Assembly (NCBI RefSeq): GCF_000382225.1
Contig: NZ_KB907805.1
Span: 1 to 64,000, forward strand
DNA from: Hymenobacter aerophilus DSM 13606
GTDB lineage: Bacteria; Bacteroidota; Bacteroidia; Cytophagales; Hymenobacteraceae
Reading direction: 5' to 3'
Length of the DNA stretch: 64,000 nt
The notes beneath the pieces are model-generated. The model made no database searches. It was not told the DNA's origin and was given only the letters and a program-made list of their open reading frames with translations. This document shows, piece by piece, positions 1 to 7,965 of this stretch; within the stretch, counting starts at the first letter, position 1, and each line of letters starts with the position of its first letter. The position numbers and the translations under genes are program-made.

Positions 1-246
1 CGCCATCACGGTTTGCGCGCTGATGCCCAGTACGCGGGCCGTGTCGCGAATGCCGCTGCCGTTCAGGGCCAACTGCTCAATTTTGTCGGCCGTGCCAGGC
101 GCCGCGCCTTTGTGCTGATAGTGTAGCTGAAAGCGGCGGCGACACCTCGTGCAGCGGTAGCCCTGTCGTCCATCGGCTGTACGCCCATGCCGGTACACGT
201 GTTCAGGCTGGTGGCAATGCGGACAAACAACAGCTTCGTAGATCAT
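1..246 (-). CDS. IS1-family transposase InsA-like protein, N-terminal part
   Basis: An open frame from ATG at 246 to the window edge gives 82 residues. Residues 8-11 (CPHC) and 32-35 (CTRC) form the paired CX2C zinc finger of InsA. Residues about 63-82 read as a helix-turn-helix (GIRDTARVLGIS). In IS1 elements InsA binds the terminal repeats, represses transcription, and is fused to InsB by frameshifting to give the active DDE transposase. The InsB part would lie outside the window. The frame was too short and open-ended to stand out as a full gene, but the paired zinc finger plus helix-turn-helix makes the family assignment good. Confidence 0.8.
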   Translation of the reverse strand, partial: MIYEAVVCPHCHQPEHVYRHGRTADGRQGYRCTRCRRRFQLHYQHKGAAPGTADKIEQLALNGSGIRDTARVLGISAQTVMA

Positions 247-286
247 ACCCCAAGATAGTACTTTCTACTTATCTAACACACGACCC
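1..286 (-). mobile_element. End of an IS1-like insertion sequence (partial)
   Basis: The element runs off the left edge. Only the transposase N-terminus and about 40 bases of its end are visible. Read on the minus strand, the end probably begins near 286 with GGGTCGTGTG. That boundary is inferred from the general form of IS1 termini, which begin GGT, and from the point where a host-like reading frame resumes. Neither the other terminus nor a target duplication can be seen, so the boundary may be wrong by several bases. Confidence 0.6.
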
Positions 287-291
287 TTTTT

Positions 292-684
292 ATGAGCGCA
301 GGCTGCGAGAAAAAACAAGTAGCACCCGCTCCCTCATTAGAAGGCAAATGGGCCGCCGACAGCGTACATATTGCATCTTATAGTTCTGATAACAAGATAG
401 GGCCTGTCACTTCCTTATTAGCTGGTCCGAATACAGCCATAACTTTTTCTGGCTCCACGCTAACAGATCAAGGTAGCCTTGTCTTTTTGGGTAGTGGTAA
501 TAACTTAGTTCAATACAATTACACACACGATGGTAATTCCCTCACGATAAGCCACCCAACTATACAGCTTAAATACACAGGTTCAATTGAGTTGCTTACC
601 AATAGCCGCTTACAGCTCGCTTTTATAAGACCTGCTGTTTTTGGCAATACGCTGTTATACCAAGAAGTCTTTTACTCAAGATAA
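292..684 (+). CDS. Lipocalin-like lipoprotein, apparently decapitated by the IS element
   Basis: The frame gives 130 residues beginning M-S-A-G-C-E-K-K. The Cys at position 5 followed by charged residues looks like the mature start of a lipoprotein, and the two codons before the ATG (Leu-Phe) extend a hydrophobic stretch. A stop codon then appears at 274-276, inside the IS end. The body (LEGKW near residue 17, then beta-rich, polar sequence) resembles the lipocalin-like lipoproteins common in Bacteroidota. The 40-45% GC is lower than in neighbouring genes. Most likely this is a broken lipoprotein that can no longer be exported, unless an outward promoter and the internal ATG make a cytoplasmic form. 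Confidence 0.6.
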   Translation: MSAGCEKKQVAPAPSLEGKWAADSVHIASYSSDNKIGPVTSLLAGPNTAITFSGSTLTDQGSLVFLGSGNNLVQYNYTHDGNSLTISHPTIQLKYTGSIELLTNSRLQLAFIRPAVFGNTLLYQEVFYSR

Positions 685-685
685 C

Positions 686-1294
686 TCAGCTCAGGAGTTC
701 TTCCACCCCCGCGCGCAATTCCGGCCAGAACTCCGCGAAATCGGCCTCGTAGGCGGGCAGCTCGGCCAGGAAGGCGGCGGCTCCGGTAGCCATTACGGCG
801 CCGGCGGGCACGCGGCGGCTGAGGCCCAGCAGCGCCTGTTGCAGGCCCGTGGGGTGGGCGTAGCCGGTCAGCCAGTCGCCGAGGCGCATGTGGTGCAGCA
901 GGGGCTGGAGGCGCTCGGGTATTTCGTGGCGGCGGGCGTGCAGTAGGGCGTACTGGCGCTGGGCAAACTGCGGGAGCGGCTCGGCAGGGTGGTAGCGGGC
1001 GAAGTCGCGGGCCAGCAGGTGGTCGTAGCCCATGTCGGCCACCACGCCGGCCCACTTGCCCAGGCCCGAGGCGGCGCGCAGGCGGGCGGTGGTGCGGCGC
1101 ACGATGGGGTGGGCGTCGGTAAACGAGTCGATGAAACGGTGCAGGCGGATGCCGCGCTGCACGGGCTCGGGGTAGACCAGCAGCCCGGCCCGGCCCCGCA
1201 CGGCTTCGGCCGCGAAGTTGCCCACTACTAAGTCTTCGTAGTGGGGCGTGGTGGCGGGCGAGCCGGAGAGCAGCAGGTGGGCCAGAAAATTCAT
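686..1294 (-). CDS. Acyl carrier protein phosphodiesterase family protein (AcpH/DUF479)
   Basis: This 202-residue protein starts MNFLAHLLLS, the characteristic opening of the AcpH family, so ATG 1294 was chosen over an upstream in-frame ATG. Family members hydrolyse the phosphodiester that links 4'-phosphopantetheine to acyl carrier protein, using an HD-like metal site. The visible motifs are VVGNFAAEAVRG near residue 30, LHRFIDSFTDAHP near 50-65, and DHLLARDF near 95. E. coli AcpH has an Asp in the LLADFVRG block, and here that block reads AAEAVRG. The family is clear but the exact substrate is unproven. The gene converges with the truncated lipoprotein gene. Confidence 0.8.
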   Translation of the reverse strand: MNFLAHLLLSGSPATTPHYEDLVVGNFAAEAVRGRAGLLVYPEPVQRGIRLHRFIDSFTDAHPIVRRTTARLRAASGLGKWAGVVADMGYDHLLARDFARYHPAEPLPQFAQRQYALLHARRHEIPERLQPLLHHMRLGDWLTGYAHPTGLQQALLGLSRRVPAGAVMATGAAAFLAELPAYEADFAEFWPELRAGVEELLS

Positions 1295-1372
1295 GGGTAG
1301 CGGGGGGCAAGGTCGGTAAAATACGGGCAATGCGGGCCGCGGGGCCAACCCCAACCGGAGCCGGGCCGTATT

Positions 1373-1380
1373 TACTTTCG
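1373..1380 (+). promoter_or_regulatory. Possible -7 box (TACTTTCG)
   Basis: TACTTTCG is a one-mismatch version of the Bacteroidota -7 consensus TAnnTTTG. It lies 64 bases before the ATG of the FMN-binding stress protein. No convincing -33 TTTG was found at the right distance. Confidence 0.3.
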
Positions 1381-1443
1381 CGCCTCCGGCTCTGGTTGGG
1401 GCGCTTGCTTCCTATTATTTACGCAACCCAAACCCGCCCTGTC

Positions 1444-1959
1444 ATGGCTGAGAAAACGCCCGTAACGAACGACGTTAAGAAACTGCTCGAAAAAATCAAG
1501 GACATCAACATCTGCATGATGACGACTACCTCCGATGAGGACCAGTCGTTGCGCAGCCGCCCGATGGCCACCCAGAAGCCCGAGGCCGACAACTCCCTGC
1601 TCTTCCTGACCGATAAGGACTCGGCCAAGGTGTACGAAGTAAAGAAAGACAGCCACGTAGGCCTGAGCTACGGCAACCCCGACGACAGCGTGTACGCCTC
1701 GGTTTCGGGCCGCTGCAACGCCTACCGCGACCAGGCCAAAATCGACGAGCTGTGGAGCGAGGACATGAAAGCCTGGTTCCCCAAGGGCAAGGATGACCCG
1801 AACATCATGATTCTGAAGGTCGAGATTGACAAAGGCGAGTACTGGGATTCGCCCAGCGGCCTGCTCAGCCGCGCCTACGCCTACGTGCGCTCGGTAGCCA
1901 CCGGCGAGAAGAGCGACTCCGACGACGTGAACCAGCACGCCAAAGTGAACCCCAAGTAG
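1444..1959 (+). CDS. Pyridoxamine 5'-phosphate oxidase-related general stress protein
   Basis: A 171-residue protein of the FMN-binding split-barrel fold, similar to 'general stress protein 26'. Visible features are an N-terminal helix (VKKLLEKIKDI), the first barrel strands (ICMMTTTSDEDQSLRSRPMA), then SLLFLTDKDSAKVYEV, SHVGLSYGNPDDSVYASVSG and a C-terminal YWDSPSG segment. Such proteins bind flavin as dimers and probably act in redox or stress responses rather than in vitamin B6 synthesis. ATG 1444 fits the family start; an upstream extension would be proline- and arginine-rich and unlike it. The gene is monocistronic, with a strong hairpin terminator about 20 bases downstream. Confidence 0.85.
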   Translation: MAEKTPVTNDVKKLLEKIKDINICMMTTTSDEDQSLRSRPMATQKPEADNSLLFLTDKDSAKVYEVKKDSHVGLSYGNPDDSVYASVSGRCNAYRDQAKIDELWSEDMKAWFPKGKDDPNIMILKVEIDKGEYWDSPSGLLSRAYAYVRSVATGEKSDSDDVNQHAKVNPK

Positions 1960-1978
1960 CCTATATTTGGCTGATTGC

Positions 1979-2010
1979 AAAAGGGCCGGAAGCAATTCCG
2001 GCCTTTTTTT
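1979..2010 (+). terminator. Rho-independent terminator
   Basis: The stem GGCCGGAA/TTCCGGCC (1984-1991 with 1996-2003) has a four-base loop GCAA and is followed by seven T residues. It lies just after the stop of the FMN-binding stress protein. Confidence 0.85.
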
Positions 2011-2023
2011 GTTGTCCGATTAG

Positions 2024-2070
2024 CGTTTCCCGCAGCGGCGCGCAGAGGTTTCCGCAGAGGACGCGGAGCT
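2024..2070 (+). repeat. Single arm of the 'CGCAGAGG' dispersed repeat
   Basis: The segment carries CCCGCAG, CGCGCAGAGG, TTTCCGCAGAGG and CGCGGAG words. It belongs to the same family as the mirrored repeat at 38203-38319. Only one arm is present here, in the leader of the crtA-like gene. Confidence 0.6.
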
Positions 2071-2090
2071 GTTCTACAAGCTTTTCAACC

Positions 2091-2777
2091 TTGCTGACTA
2101 CTCTTTCTATTATCACCCTTCTCCCCGACCAGCGGCGCTGGGGGTTTGCCCAGATGGGCACCGCCCAGCAACCCCTACGGCGGGTAGCGGGCCTGAAGTT
2201 CGCCAAGCTGCTGGGCAGCGGGGCCACCAATGGTTTTGGCGCCCTGCCCAATCTGCGCCGCTACGGCCTGATGGCCGTTTGGGAATCGGAAGCCGCCGCC
2301 GAGACATTCTTTGCTCAGCACCCGCTCTGGCAGCAGTTTCGGGAGCGCACCACCGCTATCTGGACGGCCCACCTGACTCCCATCAAGGCGCACGGCCTCT
2401 GGGATGGGGTGAACCCGTTCGACTACGCCTCCGAAACGGCCGCGCCCGACGAGCCGGTGCTGGTGCTCACGCGGGCGTCTATCCGGCTGCTGAAAACGCC
2501 CCGCTTCTGGCGCTACGTGGCCCCGGTAAGCGCCACTATTGCCGATGCGCCGGGCGTGCGCGCCGCCATCGGGCTGGGCGAGCTGCCCATCGTGCGCCAG
2601 GCCACCGTCAGCCTCTGGAATTCGGCCCGCCAAATGCAGGACTACGCCTACCGCAACGAGAAACACAAGGAAGTTATCCGCCTCACGCGGCAGGAAGACT
2701 GGTATTCGGAGGAAATGTTCGCCCGGTTTCGGGTGCTGAGCACGGAAGGGGTCTGGGAGCTTAGAAGTGAGAAGTGA
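2091..2777 (+). CDS. Spheroidene monooxygenase-like protein (CrtA family)
   Basis: A 228-residue protein that opens with a TTG codon at 2091. The next ATG would remove the conserved start, so TTG is preferred. The segments RWGFAQMGTAQQPL (15-28), GLKFAKLLGSG (34-44) and the later AIGLGELPIVRQATVSLW and YRNEKHKEVI match the CrtA family. CrtA enzymes are heme-containing carotenoid oxygenases that introduce keto groups into acyclic carotenoids, which fits the red pigments of Hymenobacter-like bacteria. No other carotenoid gene is nearby. The last residues (LRSEK) and the stop codon are encoded by the outer arm of the mirrored repeat that follows. Confidence 0.75.
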   Translation: MLTTLSIITLLPDQRRWGFAQMGTAQQPLRRVAGLKFAKLLGSGATNGFGALPNLRRYGLMAVWESEAAAETFFAQHPLWQQFRERTTAIWTAHLTPIKAHGLWDGVNPFDYASETAAPDEPVLVLTRASIRLLKTPRFWRYVAPVSATIADAPGVRAAIGLGELPIVRQATVSLWNSARQMQDYAYRNEKHKEVIRLTRQEDWYSEEMFARFRVLSTEGVWELRSEK

Positions 2778-2941
2778 GAAGTGAGAAACGGTACGGCATA
2801 AGATGCCAAATAGAACGTCATTCTGAGCGAAGCCGAAGAATCTCTACCGCAATGCCAATCCTGACGACTGCAACGAAGCGGTAGAGATTCTTCAGCTTCG
2901 CTCAGAATGACGTTCTCACTTCTCATCTCTCACTTCTAAGC
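2763..2941. repeat. Nested mirrored repeat: GAGAAGTGA arms around a CATTCTGAGCG hairpin
   Basis: The outer arms are tandem GAAGTGA units at 2764-2787 and their complement at 2913-2940. The inner arms (2813-2850 and 2878-2915) pair almost perfectly, containing CATTCTGAGCG and GAAGAATCTC, around a 27-base centre. The element lies between the convergent crtA-like and SWIM genes, so it may also end both transcripts. The left outer arm overlaps the end of the crtA-like gene. Confidence 0.85.
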
Positions 2942-2951
2942 TCCCCCTCCC

Positions 2952-4817
2952 TCACCGCTTCTTCCGGTCGCGCAGCAGCTCCCGCAGCTCGTCGTCTTCG
3001 GGGGTGGGTGGCACCAGGCGGTAAGTTTTGCCAAACCTTTCGGTTTTCACGAGCTTGGCAGCCCGCAATTCTTCGCGCAGGGCGTTCAGCTTGGAGTATT
3101 CGGTGTAGAGATGGGTGGCAAAAAGAGCAATGCCCGGCCGCAGGGCCTCGAACTCGTTGAGGGCCAGCAGCCATGAGGTGATGCGCTGGTACACGTCGCG
3201 GCCCCGGCTGCTGGCCAGCGCCTGCTCGGTGCGCTCCATTACGGCGTCGAAGGTGGCTTCGGGCTGGAGGCGGGCCGTGAGGGCAAGCAGCTCCGGGATG
3301 CCGCTGGCACTCAGCCACTGCTGGGCCAGCAGGTAGGCCAGCAGCTCCGGCGCGCGGTTTTCGGCCACCAGCAGCCCGGCCCCGAACAGCGGGTTGCTGC
3401 CGCCCCAAGCCTTGCGCTGGCGCTCCACCTGCTCGTCCACGAACTGCCGCCGTTGCGCCGCACTCCAATGCGGCCGCAGCTGCTCGTAATCGGCCAGCGA
3501 CTGAGTGCTGCGGCAGCGCTGCTCCAGGGCCGTCAGGTACAGGCTTTCGTCGTCGGCCAGCGTCAGGTGTTCGAGGATGTAGGGGTCGAGGCGGTGGCTG
3601 AACTGCTCCCGGTGCTGGCGCAGCAGCCGTAGCAGGTTGGGGCGGTCATCGCGCTGGCGGTAATGGTCGAGCAGGCGCTGAAGCAGGCCGAAATCCTGGC
3701 CGGCGTGGGCCTCGGCGGTGCGCCGCCACAGCGCGTCGTCGGCCAGCGCCTCGGCGGTGTGCAGCAGCAGGTGGGCCTGGTCGGGGCTCAGAGGCCGCCC
3801 AGTGGCTTCGAGGCGCGGGCGCAGCCGGGCCGCGGCGGCCGGGGTGCGGGTCAGGTCGGCCAGCAGGTCGGCGAAGTAGTCGGGCGGGGAGCCTTGCTGG
3901 GCGTAGCGGTCGAAAAGCAGCGTTAGTGCGGCCTCCGTTTTGGCGTCGCCGAAGTCGGTGGTTTTCAGCCGCGCATCAACTCCCGACTCATTCAGCAGCC
4001 GGTCCCAGCAGTCGAGCACCCGCGCCGGGTAGCCCTCGTAGCTGAACAGGCTGTACTCGTCGTCGGCCGGGTCGGTGGCAGCCACCGCGCCCTCGTACAC
4101 GCCAATCCAGTATTCCAGAGCGCGGGTCAGGCGGCCCTGGGCCAGGTGCCCGGCCACGAGGCGGGCGAAAGGCAGGAGCACGTCCCCGATGATTCCGTCA
4201 GCCAGCTCCAGCATACCGTCACCCTCGTCATGCAGGTATTCGCTGTAATAATCGGTGTGCTCCGATAGTGCGTCGTCATCGAACACCAGGTCGGCCAGCG
4301 CCTCGTACACTTCGGTGCTCACTTCCTCGATGGTCGTCAGCTCTTCCGCTGGGGCAGCGGCGCTTTTGGGCGGAGCCGGAGCGGCGGCAGCGGCGGCGGG
4401 GGCCAGGTGCAGCAGAAACTGCTCCCGCAGCCTGGGCTCGGTACGCAGCAGGTTGGTCAGAAAGGCCAATTGGGTGGTAACGGGCGTGTCCAGTAACGCC
4501 TGCAGCAGCGCCTGCTCGCTGGTATCGGGCATGGGCAGGGGCTCAACCGGCGAGCCGAACTTTTGCAGCACGGCCAAACCCAGCGCCACGGCGTGCTTGC
4601 AGATGCCGTCGTAGTCGTAGGGGCAGTTGCAGCGGTAGGTGGCCCCGGTTTTCTCCACCGTGAGGCGCACCTTGTAGCGCTCGGAGCCTTCCACGCGGGC
4701 CTTGAACGTGTTATTTTCGCGGCTGATTTTGCCCACGTAGCCCCGTTTGAAATACTGCTGGCCCCGCTCGTAGCTGGTGGTGTTGGCAGCGGCTTTCAGG
4801 TTCTGGCGCGTGAACAT
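2952..4817 (-). CDS. SWIM zinc-finger domain protein
   Basis: A 621-residue protein. Residues 61-75 hold the SWIM signature CxCx(n)CxH (C63, C65, C73, H75), a compact zinc site found in proteins that bind DNA or other proteins. Before it is a conserved N-terminal motif (YERGQQYFKRGYVGKI). The remainder is long, leucine-rich and helical with several acidic stretches, as in bacterial SWIM proteins often found with SNF2-type helicases. No helicase gene is adjacent here. An Ala/Pro-rich linker at about 140-160 separates the N-terminal region from the helical body. The biological role is unknown. Confidence 0.85.
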   Translation of the reverse strand: MFTRQNLKAAANTTSYERGQQYFKRGYVGKISRENNTFKARVEGSERYKVRLTVEKTGATYRCNCPYDYDGICKHAVALGLAVLQKFGSPVEPLPMPDTSEQALLQALLDTPVTTQLAFLTNLLRTEPRLREQFLLHLAPAAAAAAPAPPKSAAAPAEELTTIEEVSTEVYEALADLVFDDDALSEHTDYYSEYLHDEGDGMLELADGIIGDVLLPFARLVAGHLAQGRLTRALEYWIGVYEGAVAATDPADDEYSLFSYEGYPARVLDCWDRLLNESGVDARLKTTDFGDAKTEAALTLLFDRYAQQGSPPDYFADLLADLTRTPAAAARLRPRLEATGRPLSPDQAHLLLHTAEALADDALWRRTAEAHAGQDFGLLQRLLDHYRQRDDRPNLLRLLRQHREQFSHRLDPYILEHLTLADDESLYLTALEQRCRSTQSLADYEQLRPHWSAAQRRQFVDEQVERQRKAWGGSNPLFGAGLLVAENRAPELLAYLLAQQWLSASGIPELLALTARLQPEATFDAVMERTEQALASSRGRDVYQRITSWLLALNEFEALRPGIALFATHLYTEYSKLNALREELRAAKLVKTERFGKTYRLVPPTPEDDELRELLRDRKKR

Positions 4818-4852
4818 AGGCTTGGGGGTAAATGGGCGGGGGTAAATTTCCG

Positions 4853-4860
4853 TAATTTCG
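4853..4860 (+). promoter_or_regulatory. Possible -7 box of leuS (TAATTTCG)
   Basis: This is a one-mismatch match to TAnnTTTG, 74 bases before the leuS ATG. The spacer to leuS also carries an AGCT-type repeat arm. No -33 box at proper spacing was seen. Confidence 0.3.
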
Positions 4861-4889
4861 CCCGCTTACACGCCTCCAACCTACAGCCC

Positions 4890-4925
4890 GAAAGCTATCC
4901 GCTGACGGCTATTAGCTAACAGCTC
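4890..4925. repeat. Single arm of the AGCTnnTAGC-type repeat
   Basis: AGCTATCCGCTGACGGCT followed by ATTAGCTAACAGCT belongs to the same family as the segments inside ispG (about 13760-13885) and at 63458-63571. It lies directly upstream of the leuS start codon. Confidence 0.6.
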
Positions 4926-4933
4926 CGTCAACC

Positions 4934-7777
4934 ATGCCCGGCTACCATCCCCAGGATATTGAGAAAAAGTGGCAGGACTTCTGGAAAGACCACCAGACGT
5001 TCCAGGCCGATAACGCCTCCGAGAAGCCCAAATATTACGTGCTCGATATGTTCCCGTACCCCAGCGGGGCGGGGCTGCACGTGGGCCATCCGCTGGGCTA
5101 CATTGCTTCCGATATCGTGGCCCGCTACAAGCGGCTACGCGGCTATAACGTGCTGCACCCCATGGGTTTCGACTCGTTTGGGCTGCCCGCCGAGCAGTAC
5201 GCCATCCAGACTGGCCAGCACCCGGCCGTTACCACCGAGCAGAACATCAGTACCTACATCCGCCAGCTTTCGGCCCTGGGCTTCAGCTACGACTGGAGCC
5301 GCGAAATCCGCACCTCCGACCCGGCATATTACAAGTGGACGCAGTGGATTTTCCTCAAGCTGTTCAATAGCTGGTACAACTTGGAAACCAACCGAGCCGA
5401 GCCGCTGAAGACGCTGCTCGACAAGTTTGCCACGGGCGGCAGCGCGGGCATCCGGGCGGCCGGCGACGAGGCCGAGCGCCATGACTTTACGGCCGGGCAG
5501 TGGCAGAGCTTCTCAGAAAAGCAGCGCCTGCAGGCCGTACACCCCTACCGGCTGGCTTACCAGCAGGATACCTACGTGAACTGGTGCCCCGGCCTGGGCA
5601 CGGTGCTCAGCAATGATGAGGTGAAAGACGGCCTCTCGGAGCGCGGCGGCTTCCCCGTTGAGCGCCGGCTGATGCCCCAGTGGAACCTGCGCATCACCGC
5701 CTACGCCGACCGCCTGCTCGCCGGCCTCGACCAGCTCGACTGGCCCGACGCCGTGAAGGAAATGCAGCGCAACTGGATTGGCAAGAGCCAGGGCGCCAGC
5801 GTGCGGTTCCCGGTGTATTTGCGCACCGCCGAGGGCGAGATGAAGCCCCAACCCGAGGAAATCGAGGTGTTCACCACCCGCGTTGACACCATCTTCGGCG
5901 CCACTTTCCTGGTGCTGGCGCCCGAGCTGGACCTCACGCTGGCGCTGGGCGAGCGGGCCGCGGCCCAGGCCGACTACTCGCCCGAGGCCTCGCAAACGTG
6001 GAGCGAGCTGCAGGCCTATGTGAAAACGGCCGTCAACCGCTCGGAGCGCGAGCGGCAGACCGACGTGAAAACCGTGAGCGGCGCGCCCACCGGCTTCTAC
6101 GTGCAGAACCCGTTCACGCTGGAGTACGTGCCCGTCTGGACCGCCGACTACGTGCTGGCCGGCTACGGCACCGGCGCCGTGATGGGCGTGCCCAGCGGCG
6201 ACCAGCGCGACTGGCTGTTCGCCACCCATTTCAACCTGCCCATCCGCCAGATTCTGGATGCCCAGCAGAACCTCGACCAGCAGGCCGACCCCACCAAGGA
6301 GGGCCGCTACATCAACTCGGGCTTCATCACCGGCCTCACCTACGACGAGGCCCTGGAGCAGCTGCGCCTGCGCCTGCGGGCCAACCGCGTGGGCGAGCCG
6401 AAAACCACCTTCCGCATCCGCGACGCCATTTTCGGCCGGCAGCGCTACTGGGGCGAGCCCATCCCGATTTACTACAAGGACAGCGTAGCCTACGGCGTGG
6501 CCGAAGCCGACCTGCCGCTGGTGCTGCCCGAAATTGACGCCTACAAGCCCACCGAAACCGGCGAGCCGCCCCTGGCCCGCGCCCAGGATTGGCTGTACAA
6601 GGGCCAGTACCCCTACGAGCTGAGCACCATGCCTGGCTGGGCCGGCTCGAGCTGGTACTACCTCCGTTACATGGACCCGCACAACGCCGAGCGGTTCGTG
6701 GGCGAAGAAGCCGAAGCCTACTGGCAGAACGTGGACCTCTACCTCGGCGGCGCCGAACACGCCACCGGCCACCTGCTCTACTCCCGTTTCTGGCACCTGT
6801 TCCTGAAAGATTTGGGTCTGGTAACGGCTAATGAGCCGTTCCAGAAACTCATCAATCAGGGGATGATATTGGGCCGTTCGAACTTCGTGTATCGCGTCAA
6901 CGGCACCAATACGTTCGTCTCGCTGGGCAAGAGAGACCAATATGAAACCACCGCTTTGCATGTGGACGTGAGCATCGTAAACAACGATGTCATGGATACA
7001 GAAAGCTTTAAAAAGTGGCGTCCTGATTACGCAATGGCAGAATTTATTCTCGAAGATGATGGCCGCTATATCTGTGGCTCAGAAGTCGAGAAAATGTCTA
7101 AAGCCAAATTCAACGTCGTAAATCCTGATGTGCTGGTGGCTCAATACGGGGCCGATGCGCTGCGGATGTACGAGATGTTTCTGGGGCCGCTGGAGCAGTT
7201 TAAGCCCTGGAACACCAACGGCATGAGCGGCGTAGCGGGCTTCCTGAAAAAACTCTGGCGCCTCTACCACCCCCAGGATGGTGCCTTCGCCGTAACCGAC
7301 GAGCCCGCCGCGCCCGCCGAGCTGAAGGCCTTGCACAAGGCCATCCGCAAGGTGGAGGAAGACATCGAGCGGTTCTCGTTCAACACCACCGTCAGCGCCC
7401 TGATGATTACGGTGAACGAGCTGACGGCCCTAGCCTGCCACAAGCGGGCCGTGCTGGAGCCGCTGGTGGTGCTACTCTCGCCCTACGCGCCGCACCTGGC
7501 CGAGGAGCTGTGGGCCGAGCTGGGCCACGCGCCCGGCTCCATCAGCCAGGCTCCCTACCCCGAGTTCCGCGAGGAATTCCTGGTCGAGGACACGGTGAAC
7601 TACCCGGTGGCCATCAACGGCAAGGTGCGCGAGCAGCTGCAGTTCCCGGCCGCCGCCACCGCCGCCGAGATTGAAGCCGCCGTCCGCGCCACCGATGTGC
7701 TGGAGCGCTTCGCCGAAGGTAAGCCCGCCAAAAAGGTAATTGTAGTGCCGGGGCGAATGGTGAATATCGTGGTGTAA
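4934..7777 (+). CDS. leuS: Leucyl-tRNA synthetase
   Basis: A class Ia aminoacyl-tRNA synthetase of 947 residues that charges tRNA-Leu. The HIGH motif is HVGH (49-52) and the KMSKS loop reads KMSKA (720-724). The CP1 editing domain lies in the middle (TTRVDTIFGATF, then YGTGAVMGVPSGDQRD), and the anticodon-binding and C-terminal domains follow. About 100 residues before KMSKA form the insertion usual in Bacteroidota LeuRS (NFVYRVNGTNTFVS and following). DNA from about 6830 to 7140 is near 44% GC against about 65% just upstream. This suggests that part of the gene was exchanged with a lower-GC relative. Confidence 0.97.
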   Translation: MPGYHPQDIEKKWQDFWKDHQTFQADNASEKPKYYVLDMFPYPSGAGLHVGHPLGYIASDIVARYKRLRGYNVLHPMGFDSFGLPAEQYAIQTGQHPAVTTEQNISTYIRQLSALGFSYDWSREIRTSDPAYYKWTQWIFLKLFNSWYNLETNRAEPLKTLLDKFATGGSAGIRAAGDEAERHDFTAGQWQSFSEKQRLQAVHPYRLAYQQDTYVNWCPGLGTVLSNDEVKDGLSERGGFPVERRLMPQWNLRITAYADRLLAGLDQLDWPDAVKEMQRNWIGKSQGASVRFPVYLRTAEGEMKPQPEEIEVFTTRVDTIFGATFLVLAPELDLTLALGERAAAQADYSPEASQTWSELQAYVKTAVNRSERERQTDVKTVSGAPTGFYVQNPFTLEYVPVWTADYVLAGYGTGAVMGVPSGDQRDWLFATHFNLPIRQILDAQQNLDQQADPTKEGRYINSGFITGLTYDEALEQLRLRLRANRVGEPKTTFRIRDAIFGRQRYWGEPIPIYYKDSVAYGVAEADLPLVLPEIDAYKPTETGEPPLARAQDWLYKGQYPYELSTMPGWAGSSWYYLRYMDPHNAERFVGEEAEAYWQNVDLYLGGAEHATGHLLYSRFWHLFLKDLGLVTANEPFQKLINQGMILGRSNFVYRVNGTNTFVSLGKRDQYETTALHVDVSIVNNDVMDTESFKKWRPDYAMAEFILEDDGRYICGSEVEKMSKAKFNVVNPDVLVAQYGADALRMYEMFLGPLEQFKPWNTNGMSGVAGFLKKLWRLYHPQDGAFAVTDEPAAPAELKALHKAIRKVEEDIERFSFNTTVSALMITVNELTALACHKRAVLEPLVVLLSPYAPHLAEELWAELGHAPGSISQAPYPEFREEFLVEDTVNYPVAINGKVREQLQFPAAATAAEIEAAVRATDVLERFAEGKPAKKVIVVPGRMVNIVV

Positions 7778-7781
7778 TTTT

Positions 7782-7965
7782 TAGGTGTTAGAGGTTAGGA
7801 ATTAGGGCTTAGAAAAAGAACTGTCATTCTGAGCGGAGCGAAGAATCTCGCGTGCTATAGTAGTCCTGTCGTAGGAAATTACTTTGGCACGCGAGATTCT
7901 TCGCTCCGCTCAGAATGACAGTTCTTTTTCCAAGCCCTAATACCTAACCCCCTAATACCTAAAAT
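7782..7965. repeat. Nested mirrored repeat: TTAGGTATTAGG arms around a CATTCTGAGCG hairpin
   Basis: The outer arms are TAGGTGTTAGAGGTTAGG-type units (7782-7812) facing CCCTAATACCTAA units (7936-7964). The inner arms (about 7816-7855 and 7887-7926) are near-perfect complements containing GTCATTCTGAGCGGAGCG and AAGAATCTCGCG. The element sits between the convergent leuS and HNH genes. Confidence 0.85.

Noticed and set aside
5513-6961. 482-residue open frame opposite leuS
   Set aside because: It is His/Gly/Val-rich with no motif and lies fully antisense to a certain gene. High GC at the third codon position keeps such frames open.
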